The notes under the pieces: generated by a model | The model's input: only the letters and a program-made list of their open reading frames with translations | Told to the model about the DNA's origin: nothing | Databases searched by the model: none | Position numbers and translations under genes: made by a program | DNA from: Pseudomonadota bacterium | GTDB lineage: Bacteria > Pseudomonadota > Gammaproteobacteria > Burkholderiales > Burkholderiaceae_C | DNA length: 64,000 nucleotides | Assembly (NCBI GenBank): GCA_963205335.1 | Contig: CAUJIM010000096.1 | Coordinates: 1-64,000 of the forward strand | Reading direction: 5' to 3' | Shown: one piece after another, positions 33,150 to 41,318 of the stretch | Numbering within the stretch: the stretch's first letter is position 1 | Layout of the letters: each line of letters begins with the position of its first letter

Positions 33150-33773
33150 GTGGCACGTTATCTCGGCCCCAAAGCCAAGCTCTCCCGTCGCGAGGGCACC
33201 GACCTGTTCCTCAAGAGCGCTCGCCGCTCGATCGCCGACAAGGCCAAGTTCGACAGCAAGCCGGGCCAGCATGGCCGTATTTCCGGCGCGCGTACGTCCG
33301 ATTACGGCCTGCAGTTGCGCGAGAAGCAGAAAGTCAAGCGCATGTACGGCGTGCTGGAGAAGCAGTTCCGGCGCTACTTCGAGCAGGCCGACCGCGGCCG
33401 GGGCAATACGGGGGCGAACCTGCTCTCGCTGCTGGAGTCGCGCCTGGACAACGTGGTGTACCGCATGGGTTTCGGTTCCACGCGTGCCGAAGCGCGTCAG
33501 CTTGTGTCGCACAAGGCGATCACCGTCAACGGGCAGAGCGTCAACATCGCCTCCTATCTGGTCAAGGTGGGCGACCAGGTGGCGGTGCGTGAGAAATCGA
33601 AAAAGCAGGCCCGTATCGCCGAGGCCCTGCAGCTGGCCCAGCAGGTCGGGCTGCCCGCCTGGGTGGAGGTCAATGTCGACAAGGTCGAAGGCGTGTTCAA
33701 GAAAGTGCCCGATCGCGACGAGTTCGGTGCGGACATCAACGAGTCGCTGATCGTCGAGCTGTACTCGCGCTGA
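33150..33773 (+). CDS. rpsD: 30S ribosomal protein S4
   Basis: 207 residues from GTG at 33150 ([21 protein letters not shown]). It lacks the N-terminal zinc cysteines (C-minus form). The S4 RNA-binding domain follows at [34 protein letters not shown], and the tail ends in [11 protein letters not shown] primary 16S rRNA binder that starts 30S assembly and a translational repressor in enterics. It has a 92-bp structured spacer in front, unusually long for this operon. Confidence 0.98.
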   Translation: MARYLGPKAKLSRREGTDLFLKSARRSIADKAKFDSKPGQHGRISGARTSDYGLQLREKQKVKRMYGVLEKQFRRYFEQADRGRGNTGANLLSLLESRLDNVVYRMGFGSTRAEARQLVSHKAITVNGQSVNIASYLVKVGDQVAVREKSKKQARIAEALQLAQQVGLPAWVEVNVDKVEGVFKKVPDRDEFGADINESLIVELYSR

Positions 33774-33807
33774 TCCGGCAGCCACGTCCATTTGCCATCA
33801 TTCCCGC

Positions 33808-33825
33808 GCCGCGAGGCATCGCGGC
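33808..33825 (+). other. Perfect 7-bp hairpin in the rpsD-rpoA spacer
   Basis: GCCGCGA (33808-33814) pairs with TCGCGGC (33819-33825) around GGCA. There is no T-run. It could be an RNase processing site or a weak attenuator that tunes rpoA level. Confidence 0.45.
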
Positions 33826-33884
33826 ACGGGCGCTTCATCAGCCTTACCGGTGTAACGAGCTGGGGGCATTGAGAGGAAGTCCGC

Positions 33885-34877
33885 ATGCAAACCAATTTGC
33901 TCAAACCCAAGACGATCAATGTGGAGCAGATCGGCGCCAACCGCGCCAAGGTCGAGCTCGAACCGTTCGAACGCGGCTATGGGCACACGCTCGGCAACGC
34001 GATTCGCCGCGTGCTGTTGTCTTCGATGGATGGCTTCGCTCCCACGGAAGTCACGATAGCGGGCGTGGTGCACGAGTACGCCGCCATCGACGGCGTCCAG
34101 GAGGACGTGGTCAATATCCTGCTGAACCTCAAGGGCGTAGTGTTCAAGCTGTACAACCGCGACGAAGTGACCTTGAGCCTGCGCAAGGACACCGAGGGCG
34201 TGGTCACGGCGAGCGACATCCAGACGCCGCACGACGTCGAGATCGTCAACCCCGACCATGTGATCGCGACGCTGTCGGCGGGCGGCAAGCTCGAGATGCA
34301 GATCAAGGTGGAGAAGGGCCGCGGTTATGTGCCGGGCAACCAGCGCTGGCACGGCGACGAACCGAACAAGGCGATCGGGCGCATCGTGCTCGATGCGTCG
34401 TATTCGCCGATCCGCCGCGTCAGCTACACCGTCGAGAGCGCCCGCGTCGAGCAACGCACCGACCTGGACAAGCTGGTACTGGACATTGAAACCAACGGGA
34501 CGATCACGGCGGAGGAGGCCGTGCGCGCCTCGGCAAAGATCCTGGTCGAGCAGCTTGCCGTGTTCGCGCAGCTCGACGGGGGCGACGTGTTCGAGGCTGG
34601 CACGCCGGGAAGCCGCGCGGGCGGCTCGGCGTTCGACCCGATCCTGCTGCGGCCGGTCGATGAGCTTGAGCTGACGGTGCGCTCGGCCAATTGCCTCAAG
34701 GCGGAAAACATCTACTACATCGGCGATCTGATCCAGCGCAGCGAAAATGAGCTGCTCAAGACCCCGAATCTTGGGCGCAAGTCGCTCAACGAGATCAAGG
34801 AAGTGTTGGCCTCGCGTGGGCTGACGCTGGGCATGCGGCTGGAAAACTGGCCTCCGGTGGGTCTGGAAAAGCGTTGA
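33885..34877 (+). CDS. rpoA: DNA-directed RNA polymerase subunit alpha
   Basis: 330 residues. The N-terminal assembly domain has [21 protein letters not shown] (about residues 31-51) and [17 protein letters not shown]. The C-terminal domain that contacts UP elements and activators has [24 protein letters not shown], then [19 protein letters not shown]. The start is ATG at 33885 behind GAGAGGAAG. It lies in the ribosomal block as usual, 111 bp after rpsD with a hairpin between. Confidence 0.98.
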   Translation: MQTNLLKPKTINVEQIGANRAKVELEPFERGYGHTLGNAIRRVLLSSMDGFAPTEVTIAGVVHEYAAIDGVQEDVVNILLNLKGVVFKLYNRDEVTLSLRKDTEGVVTASDIQTPHDVEIVNPDHVIATLSAGGKLEMQIKVEKGRGYVPGNQRWHGDEPNKAIGRIVLDASYSPIRRVSYTVESARVEQRTDLDKLVLDIETNGTITAEEAVRASAKILVEQLAVFAQLDGGDVFEAGTPGSRAGGSAFDPILLRPVDELELTVRSANCLKAENIYYIGDLIQRSENELLKTPNLGRKSLNEIKEVLASRGLTLGMRLENWPPVGLEKR

Positions 34878-34891
34878 TTTCACGAAAAGCA

Positions 34892-34909
34892 CGGGCCTGA
34901 AGCGGCCCG
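34892..34909 (+). other. 6-bp GC hairpin in the rpoA-rplQ spacer
   Basis: CGGGCC (34892-34897) pairs with GGCCCG (34904-34909) around TGAAGC. Again no T-run; a processing or attenuation role is possible. The third such hairpin in successive spacers. Confidence 0.4.
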
Positions 34910-34968
34910 ACGCTGCGAGAGGTACCTGATACGGCCCCTCGTATTACAAAGGAAAAGAGGAAAGCACC

Positions 34969-35370
34969 ATGCGACACGGAAACGGACTGCGCAAACTCAA
35001 TCGCACGAGCGCACATCGTCTGGCGATGCTGCAAAACATGATGAATTCGCTCATAGAGCATGAGGCGATCAAGACCACCCTGCCCAAGGCCAAGGAACTG
35101 CGCCGCGTGGTGGAGCCGCTGATCACCCTGGCCAAGGAAGACTCCGTGGCGCACCGGCGCCTGGCGTTCAGCCGTTTGCGCAGCCACGACAGCGTGACCA
35201 AGCTGTTTACCGACCTGGGTCCGCGCTTCAAGGCGCGGCCGGGCGGCTATACGCGCATCCTGAAGATGGGCTTTCGTGTGGGCGACAACGCGCCGATGGC
35301 CTACGTCGAGCTGGTCGATCGCGCGGCTCCTGCCGATGCGGCGGCCCAGGGCGACGCGGCCAAGAACTGA
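34969..35370 (+). CDS. rplQ: 50S ribosomal protein L17
   Basis: 133 residues. [29 protein letters not shown] start and [22 protein letters not shown] are typical; the Ala-rich tail ([12 protein letters not shown]) is a common lineage-specific end. It is the last protein gene of the block, 26 bp before the initiator tRNA gene. Confidence 0.97.
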   Translation: MRHGNGLRKLNRTSAHRLAMLQNMMNSLIEHEAIKTTLPKAKELRRVVEPLITLAKEDSVAHRRLAFSRLRSHDSVTKLFTDLGPRFKARPGGYTRILKMGFRVGDNAPMAYVELVDRAAPADAAAQGDAAKN

Positions 35371-35396
35371 TAAATCGATTACAATACAAAGCTTGC

Positions 35397-35473
<77 letters not shown>

Positions 35474-35481
35474 ATTAGATC

Positions 35482-35515
35482 AAAGGGTTACGACATATTG
35501 TCGTAGCCCTTTTTT
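35482..35515 (+). terminator. Rho-independent terminator after tRNA-fMet
   Basis: AAAGGG-T-TACGACA pairs with TGTCGTA-G-CCCTTT around TAT, with one G:T pair, and the right arm runs into TTTTT. A strong intrinsic terminator that closes the ribosomal/tRNA transcript. The A-run on the left means it can also work for the LysR gene approaching from the right. Confidence 0.88.
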
Positions 35516-35563
35516 GCTGGTGGATTGTCGAGCGCAGGGCCCGCGGCCGTACGCTGGCCACGT

Positions 35564-36505
35564 TCATCCGGCTGCGCCGTTGCCCGGCATCGGTCCTTCG
35601 CCCAGCGCAGCCAGGGACCGGCGCACGAAATCGAACGCGCGTGCCGTAGCCGGTGTCAGCGTGCGCCCGGCGCGCTGCACGATGCCCAGTACCAGTTCGG
35701 CGTCCAGCGCCGGCTGCACATCCAGCGCCACGGCGCGGCCGGCGCGCAACTCCTCCAGCATGGTCAGCTCGATCGCCGGCATTACCGCATCGGTCGCCAT
35801 CAGCACCGAGCGGACCGTGGTGCCGTCCGCGCATTGCAGCGTGAAGCGCTCCAGCATGGAGCCGGTCAGCCCGTAGTGGCGCATGAAGCGGCGCCCCTGC
35901 TCCGGTGTGATGAAGCCCGGCGCGACCAGCGGATGGCGCAGCACGTCGCGGATCGACAGGCCCGGGCGGCCCTGCAGCGGGTGGCCGTGGCGCGCGAACC
36001 AGCCGAAGCGGCAGGCGTGCAGCGGCTCGACCTGCAGCTCGGCGTCGGTGTCGGCGGCATGCACGTCGCCGACGAAGAAGTCCAGCTCCTCGGTGCGCAG
36101 CGCGGCCAGCAGGCGGTCGGTGGTTTCCACCAGGGTGCGTAGTTTCAGCTGCGGCGCGCCGGCCATCAGCTCGATCACCAGGCTGCCGAGCAGCTCGCGC
36201 GCCAGCGCCGAGCCCATGCCGAAGGCCAGCGAGCCGGCGCGGCCCGCATGCATCAGCGCCAGCTCGCGCAAACCCTCGGCCTCCTCGGACACGATGCGGC
36301 GCGCGCGCGCCAGATAGGCCTGCGCGAACGGTGTCGGCACCAGCCGTCGGTCGATGCGATCGAACAACGGCGCGCGCAACTCGTCTTCCAGCGCGCGCAG
36401 GCTGCGCGAAAGCGCCGGCTGGCTCAGGTGCACCTGCGGCGCGGCCCCGCTGATGGAGCCGGCCTCGATGACGGCGAGCAGATGGCGCAACTGGCGAGTG
36501 TTCAT
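35564..36505 (-). CDS. LysR-type transcriptional regulator of the adjacent amide/acyl-amino-acid gene set
   Basis: 313 residues. The N-terminal winged helix-turn-helix has MNTRQLRHLLAVIEAGSISGAA and LSQPALSRSLRALEDEL; the C-terminal 220 residues are a LysR substrate-binding domain. Divergent from the amidotransferase/DUF2817/MHS genes, the standard arrangement for a LysR protein that controls its neighbours. The shared 148-bp spacer carries two T-N11-A boxes, one 24 bp from its start codon, suggesting autoregulation too. The inducer is unknown; from the neighbours I infer an amide, gamma-glutamyl or N-acyl amino acid. Confidence 0.9.
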   Translation of the reverse strand: MNTRQLRHLLAVIEAGSISGAAPQVHLSQPALSRSLRALEDELRAPLFDRIDRRLVPTPFAQAYLARARRIVSEEAEGLRELALMHAGRAGSLAFGMGSALARELLGSLVIELMAGAPQLKLRTLVETTDRLLAALRTEELDFFVGDVHAADTDAELQVEPLHACRFGWFARHGHPLQGRPGLSIRDVLRHPLVAPGFITPEQGRRFMRHYGLTGSMLERFTLQCADGTTVRSVLMATDAVMPAIELTMLEELRAGRAVALDVQPALDAELVLGIVQRAGRTLTPATARAFDFVRRSLAALGEGPMPGNGAAG

Positions 36506-36528
36506 GGAAGGTCGGAGTCTTCTTGATA

Positions 36529-36574
36529 TGCATTTTATGCAATTTAATAAAAATATAAATGCACTTTACGCATT
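36529..36574. promoter_or_regulatory. Two matching LysR-type boxes (TGCATTTTATGCA and TGCACTTTACGCA)
   Basis: Box 1 at 36529-36541 is a perfect palindrome (TGCAT-TTT-ATGCA). Box 2 at 36560-36572 differs by two C-for-T changes, and its flanks AATGC/GCATT (36558-36574) are also palindromic. Both fit the LysR T-N11-A rule. Their centres are 31 bp apart, about three helical turns, so a tetramer could bind both on one face. They lie in an AT-rich stretch between the divergent LysR and amidotransferase genes. Confidence 0.75.
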
Positions 36575-36653
36575 CACCAGCAATATCTACATTGCCGGCG
36601 TGGCGCCACCCCGGACGCCGTCGAAGAAGCCAAGTCAAGTAAAGGTTCGAGCG

Positions 36654-37439
36654 ATGCCCTTGCCGCGATCCCATGCCGCCGTCCGTCCCGTGGTCGCGAT
36701 CACCGCCGACCGTGGCGAATACGCCGGCCATGCCACCCATCGGGGGTTCGACGGCTATGTGCGTGCGGTGGATCGAGTGGCCGGCGCGTTGCCGTTGCTG
36801 CTGCCGGCCGCCGGAGCGGCCATCGACGCGGCGTCGCTGATCGCCGCGGTCGATGGCGTGGTGCTGACCGGCGGGCCGTCCAACGTACAGGCCGAGCGCT
36901 ACGGCGGCGAGCCGCTGCCGGCCGGTGCGGCGATCGATCCCGACCGCGATGCCACGGTGTTGCCGCTGTTGCCCGCGTTGGTCGCTGCCGGCGTGCCGGT
37001 ACTGGGGATATGCCGTGGTCTGCAGGAGCTCAATGTCGCGTTTGGCGGCACGCTGGAGCGCGTGGTGCATGCGCAACCCGGTCGGCTGGACCACCGCGAG
37101 GGCGACCATGCCCGCCCGATCCAGCGCTGGTACGACGATGCGCACGCCGTCGAGCTGGCGGCCGATGGCCTGCTCGCCCGCCTGGCGGGTGCGACCCGGG
37201 CGCGGGTGAACTCGCTGCACCACCAGGGAGTGGATCGCCTCGCACCGGGGCTGCGGATCGAGGCCAGGGCACCGGATGGCCTGGTCGAGGCCTTCACGGT
37301 CGCCGACGCGCCCGGCTTCACGCTCGCGGTGCAGTGGCACCCCGAGATGCGGGTCGGCGACGACGCCTTCGCCCGCGCGATCTTTGCTGCCTTCGGCGCA
37401 GCTTGCCGAGAGCGGCAGGCCCGGAGACGGGTCGCTTGA
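36654..37439 (+). CDS. Gamma-glutamyl-GABA hydrolase-like class I glutamine amidotransferase (PuuD-like)
   Basis: 261 residues. The family segment LTGGPSNVQAERYGG (about 71-85) matches the PuuD group. The nucleophile is Cys120 in LGICRGLQELNVAFGG, and the His-Glu pair is H229/E231 in LAVQWHPEM, so all three catalytic residues are present. Known PuuD enzymes cleave gamma-glutamyl-GABA in putrescine breakdown. No other puu genes (puuA, B, C) are here, so the true substrate may be another gamma-glutamyl amide. First gene of a plus-strand group, divergent from the LysR gene. The start is ATG at 36654; a 32-bp gap leads to the DUF2817 gene. Confidence 0.85.
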   Translation: MPLPRSHAAVRPVVAITADRGEYAGHATHRGFDGYVRAVDRVAGALPLLLPAAGAAIDAASLIAAVDGVVLTGGPSNVQAERYGGEPLPAGAAIDPDRDATVLPLLPALVAAGVPVLGICRGLQELNVAFGGTLERVVHAQPGRLDHREGDHARPIQRWYDDAHAVELAADGLLARLAGATRARVNSLHHQGVDRLAPGLRIEARAPDGLVEAFTVADAPGFTLAVQWHPEMRVGDDAFARAIFAAFGAACRERQARRRVA

Positions 37440-37471
37440 GGGTCGCCTCACGCGATGCGCTGCACAACCAC

Positions 37472-38644
37472 ATGTCCACTCCGATGACCTCGAACACACC
37501 CTCTTCGCTCTCCCGGTGCGCGCATTTGGTGCGCGCGTGGCCCGACATCGCCGATCCGGTCAGCCTGTTCTGCGGCAGCTATGCGCAGGCGCGCCAGCGC
37601 TTTCGCAGCGCCGCGCAACGGCGCGGCCTGGAGGTCGAATCCAGCGTGCTGGATGGGGCCGGCGTCGATGGCGAGGAGCTGGCGGTCGACGTCGTGTGCG
37701 ATGGCGCGGCCGACGCGACGCGGCTGCTGATCGTGATCAGCGGCGTGCACGGCCCGGAAGGCTACTGCGGCTCCGCGATCCAGACGGGGCTGCTCGAACT
37801 CGGCCCGCCCGAAGGGCTGGTCGACAGGCCGGTGCGCGAAACGGCGGTGCTGCATATCCACGCACTCAACCCCTGGGGTTTCTCGCACTCGCGCCGCGTG
37901 ACGCAGGAGAACGTCGACCTGAACCGCAACTGCGTCGATTTCACCGCCCCGCTGCCGGTCAACGCCGCCTATGCCGAGATCCACGACCTGTTGCTGCCTG
38001 CGACCTGGCCGCCGGCGCCGGCCGTCGAGGAGGCGCTGGCCGCCTACGCCGAGCGCGTCGGGCCCAAGGGCATGCAGCGCGCGCTGGCACTGGGCCAGTA
38101 TGCCTACCCGAATGGAATGTTCTATGGCGGCCAGGCCCCCGCCTGGAGCCACCGCACGCTGCGCGCCATCCTGCACCGCCACGGCCGCCGGTGCCGCCAG
38201 ATCGCGTCGATCGACATCCACACCGGGCTGGGCCCCTACGGCGATGGCGAGCGCATCTTCGCCTCGCCGGAGCAGGGCGCACCGGTCTTCGAGCGCGCGT
38301 GCCAATGGTGGGGCACGCTGACCTCGGTGCACACCGGCAGTTCGTCGAGCGTGCCCATGACCGGACCGGTGCAGTTCGCGCAGTTCGACGAGTGCCCGCA
38401 GGCCGAGCAGACCAACATCTGTCTGGAATTCGGCACCTGGCCCATGGAGCAGGTGCAGCAGGCGCTGCGCGCCGAGCACTGGACCTGGCGCCATGGCGCC
38501 GATGCCACCCGCACCGCCGCCGCGCGTGCCGCGCTGAAGGCTGCGTTCTACCCCGACGCCGCCGACTGGAAGGCCGCCGTCTGGCGCCAGGGCCGCGAGG
38601 CCTGCATGCAGGCGCTGGCCGGCCTGCAGTGCGTGTCGCTCTGA
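37472..38644 (+). CDS. DUF2817 zinc-dependent hydrolase (M14 carboxypeptidase-like)
   Basis: 390 residues. An M14-like metal site is visible: H93 and E96 in GVHGPEGYCGS, H250 in SIDIHTGLGPYG, with NVDLNRN (about 147-153) and a candidate catalytic Glu at 319 in LEFGTW. Related enzymes (carboxypeptidases, aspartoacylase and succinylglutamate desuccinylase relatives) cut amide bonds of small acylated amino acids. No signal peptide, so it acts in the cytosol on an imported or amidotransferase-derived compound. The start is ATG at 37472; MTSN at 37484 is an alternative. It lies between the PuuD-like gene and the MHS transporter on the same strand. Confidence 0.82.
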   Translation: MSTPMTSNTPSSLSRCAHLVRAWPDIADPVSLFCGSYAQARQRFRSAAQRRGLEVESSVLDGAGVDGEELAVDVVCDGAADATRLLIVISGVHGPEGYCGSAIQTGLLELGPPEGLVDRPVRETAVLHIHALNPWGFSHSRRVTQENVDLNRNCVDFTAPLPVNAAYAEIHDLLLPATWPPAPAVEEALAAYAERVGPKGMQRALALGQYAYPNGMFYGGQAPAWSHRTLRAILHRHGRRCRQIASIDIHTGLGPYGDGERIFASPEQGAPVFERACQWWGTLTSVHTGSSSSVPMTGPVQFAQFDECPQAEQTNICLEFGTWPMEQVQQALRAEHWTWRHGADATRTAAARAALKAAFYPDAADWKAAVWRQGREACMQALAGLQCVSL

Positions 38645-38690
38645 CGGCGCCCCTGTTTTTTCCGATCCCTCGTCCCACCGGAGCCCCGCA

Positions 38691-39998
38691 ATGAACACCT
38701 CGATCGCCGGCATGCCCGGCACCCTTCCTGCCCGCACGGCGCCGCCGGCGGTTTCGCGCAAGGCGGTTGCCGCCGCGATCGCCGGCAACGCGCTGGAGTT
38801 CTACGACTTCGTGCTGTACGCGTATTTCGCGATCTACATCGGCCAGGCCTTCTTTCCGCTGGCCGGTGAATTCGGCTCGCTGCTGGCGTCGGTAGCCACC
38901 TTCGGCGTGGGTTTCGTCACCCGTCCGCTGGGCAGCGTGCTGATCGGCACCTTCGCCGACCGCGCGGGGCGCAGGCCGGCGCTGATCCTGACCGTGGTGC
39001 TGATCACGCTGGGGACGCTGGGCATCGCCGTCACGCCCAGCTACGCGGCCATCGGCATTGCTGCACCGATCATCGTCGTCGTCTGCCGGCTGCTGCAGGG
39101 GCTGGCGCTGGGCGGCGAAGTGGGACCGGCCACCGCGCTGCTGCTGGAGATGGCGCCGCGCAACCAGCGGGGCTACTACACCAGTTGGCAGTTGGCCAGC
39201 CAGGGCCTGGCGGTGGCCGTCGGCGGGCTGTTCGGCGTGCTCGTGTCGGCCTTGCTGCCGCCGCAGGATCTGGCTTCCTGGGGCTGGCGGCTGCCGTTCC
39301 TGTTCAGCCTGGTGCTGGTGCCGATTGCGGTCATCATCCGCCGCAGCCTGCCCGAGACCATGGGCCACCACGAGGCGGCATCGACGGCCCAGATCGTCGG
39401 CGCCGTGTTCATGCAACAACGACGCTGGGTGGTGCTGGGGGTGTTGATGATGATGGCGGGCGTGGTGTCCACGCAGTTCGGCAACTTCATGGCCACCTAC
39501 GCGATCAAGGTGCTGAAACTGCCGCCGGCCGTGGCCCAAAGCGCGGTGCTGCTGGCCGGGTTGCTGACCTTTGCCGGCGGATTGCTGGCGGGCTGGCTGT
39601 GCGACCGCTACGGCCGCAAGGCACTGATGATCGTGCCGCGCGTGGCGCTGATGCTCGCCATCGTGCCCATGTTCGCCTGGCTGCATGGCACGCCGACTCC
39701 GGGCACGCTGTTCATCGTCGTCGGGGTGCTGGCATTTCTGACCGCGATGAGTGTTGCGGCCGGCCTGGTCGCGGTGCCCGAGCTGATCCCGACGGCGATC
39801 CGAAGCACGACGCTGTCGCTGGTCTACGCCATTGCGGCGACGGTGTTCGGCGGCACCACGCAACTGGTCATGACCTGGCTGCTGGCCGCCACCGGCAACC
39901 CGGTCTCGCCGGCCTGGTACATCGTCGCCACCAGCGCGATCAGCCTGGTGGCCATGGTCATGCTGCCCGAGACGCGCGATGTCGATGTATCCAGGTGA
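38691..39998 (+). CDS. MHS-family MFS transporter (metabolite:proton symporter)
   Basis: 435 residues with twelve predicted membrane spans. The start AAAIAGNALEFYDFVLYAYFA is the classic MHS signature. The MFS loop motifs GTFADRAGRRPAL and the repeat GWLCDRYGRKALM mark the two halves. Relatives import citrate, alpha-ketoglutarate, proline/betaine, or dicarboxylates with protons. Together with the two hydrolase genes just upstream (46-bp gap from DUF2817) and the LysR regulator, it probably brings the substrate of this pathway into the cell. The exact ligand cannot be read from sequence. Confidence 0.9.
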   Translation: MNTSIAGMPGTLPARTAPPAVSRKAVAAAIAGNALEFYDFVLYAYFAIYIGQAFFPLAGEFGSLLASVATFGVGFVTRPLGSVLIGTFADRAGRRPALILTVVLITLGTLGIAVTPSYAAIGIAAPIIVVVCRLLQGLALGGEVGPATALLLEMAPRNQRGYYTSWQLASQGLAVAVGGLFGVLVSALLPPQDLASWGWRLPFLFSLVLVPIAVIIRRSLPETMGHHEAASTAQIVGAVFMQQRRWVVLGVLMMMAGVVSTQFGNFMATYAIKVLKLPPAVAQSAVLLAGLLTFAGGLLAGWLCDRYGRKALMIVPRVALMLAIVPMFAWLHGTPTPGTLFIVVGVLAFLTAMSVAAGLVAVPELIPTAIRSTTLSLVYAIAATVFGGTTQLVMTWLLAATGNPVSPAWYIVATSAISLVAMVMLPETRDVDVSR

Positions 39999-40291
39999 GG
40001 CGGTGAGGATGCTCCGGGAACGCACCGCCTCCGGAGGAGTACGCCGGCGAGATCCACCGCGCCAGGCGGGCCACGACGGGCCTGCATGGCGTGGTGCTGC
40101 CGACGACGGCGGCACTCGTTCCTGCAGGCGTTCCGGGGCGTCGAACGGGGACATGCCCCGATAGCTGCTCCCCGGTGGCGCGGAGCGCGTTCTCGTGTTT
40201 CTGCTCCATTACCGGTATCCTTGGCGCCTCCGCACGGCCATCGGCGGGCCGATGCAGACGGCGGCGACACGGCAACCAAGGAGATCCCGAC
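39999..40291. other. 293-bp spacer without a convincing gene
   Basis: No start/ribosome-binding-site combination is convincing here. On the plus strand, 40039-40160 reads open with a protein-like stretch (GEIHRARRATTGLHGVVLPTT), possibly the remains of a gene lost between the MHS transporter and the ABC operon, but I cannot place its family. An AAGGAG site at 40278-40283 serves the ABC substrate-binding gene. Confidence 0.4.
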
Positions 40292-41311
40292 ATGTCCACC
40301 ATTCAACGACGCACCGTCTTGCACCTGGCGGGTGCCGCGGGCTTGGCGGCGGCCCTGCCGCAGGCGCGGGGCGCCGACGACCTGGCCGCCGCGCGCGCCG
40401 AAGGCAAGGCGGTGTTCTACGCCAACATCACTGCCGTGAAGCCCATTGTCGAGGCGTTCGGCAAGGATACCGGCGTGCAGGGCGAGTACACCCGCATCTC
40501 CAGCTCCAAGTTCGTCTCCACCGTGGCGACCGAGGCGCGCGCGGGCAAGCTGCTGGCCGACGTGGTGCAGGCACCGCTGCCGGTGCTCGAGCTGCTCAAG
40601 GCCAACGGCGTGCTGGCGCCCTACCGCTCGCCCGCCGCGGCCGACTATCCGGACTGGACGCGGCCGGACGACACCATCCAGCTCTTCGGCATCGAGTACG
40701 TCTCCTACCTCTACAACACCAAACAGGTGCCGGCGGCCGACGCGCCGAAGAGGTACGAAGACCTGGCCGACGCGAAGTGGAAGGGCCGCGTCGTGATGGC
40801 CGACCCGGCGACGCATTCGTCGACCATCTCGTGGCTGGTGGGTTTGAAGGAAAAGGTCTTCGCTTCCGAGGGCGACTGGGCGAACTTCGTCAAGGCATTG
40901 GCCGCCAACCAGCCGATGTTCGTCGCCTCGTTCGGCCCCACGCCGGCACCGATCGAAAGCGGCGAGAAGGCGATCGCGATCTCCATGCCCAAGTACATCG
41001 TGACCAAGGCGCCCGCGCCGCTGGCCTGGGGTCCGCGCGGCGGCGGCCAGCCGCTGCTGGGCACGCCGCGCGCGATGGCGCTGACCGCCAAGGCGCCGCA
41101 CCCGGCGGCCGGGCGCGCCTTCATGGACTACTGGCTGTCGAAGAAGGCCGCAGGCATGCTGGCCAAGGACGTGGGCGAATACGTGGCGGCACCGGGCGTC
41201 TATCCACCGATCGACGGCATCGACCAGGTCAAGGTCCAGGCGATCCGCGATCTGGGGGACGCCGAGATCCAGAAATGGGGTGCCGAGTTCAAGCGCATCT
41301 TCAAGGGCTGA
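40292..41311 (+). CDS. ABC transporter extracellular substrate-binding protein (Fe3+/opine/polyamine type)
   Basis: 339 residues. An N-terminal signal with paired arginines (IQRRTVLHLAGAAGLAAALPQARG) that may use the Tat route. The mature part is of the type II solute-binding fold: FYANITAVKPIVEAFGKDTG, YTRISSSKFVSTVATEARAG, GIEYVSYLYNTKQV and YEDLADAKWKGRVVMADP match the FbpA/FutA/PotD group. It could bind ferric iron, or a polyamine or opine; two Tyr residues in the GIEYVSYLYN stretch are in the region used by iron binders, but this does not settle it. First gene of a three-gene transporter operon, 7 bp before the ATPase gene. Confidence 0.85.
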   Translation: MSTIQRRTVLHLAGAAGLAAALPQARGADDLAAARAEGKAVFYANITAVKPIVEAFGKDTGVQGEYTRISSSKFVSTVATEARAGKLLADVVQAPLPVLELLKANGVLAPYRSPAAADYPDWTRPDDTIQLFGIEYVSYLYNTKQVPAADAPKRYEDLADAKWKGRVVMADPATHSSTISWLVGLKEKVFASEGDWANFVKALAANQPMFVASFGPTPAPIESGEKAIAISMPKYIVTKAPAPLAWGPRGGGQPLLGTPRAMALTAKAPHPAAGRAFMDYWLSKKAAGMLAKDVGEYVAAPGVYPPIDGIDQVKVQAIRDLGDAEIQKWGAEFKRIFKG

Positions 41312-41318
41312 CTCGCCC

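Noticed and set aside
36654-37439. Carbamoyl-phosphate or GMP synthase glutaminase for the PuuD-like gene
   Set aside because: The GGPSNVQ-RYGG segment is specific to the PuuD group and there is no attached synthetase domain or partner gene.
39958-40302. Short open frames on both strands in the spacer after the MHS transporter
   Set aside because: No ribosome binding site, no family match, and no agreement between frame and codon bias. Kept only as a possible gene remnant.
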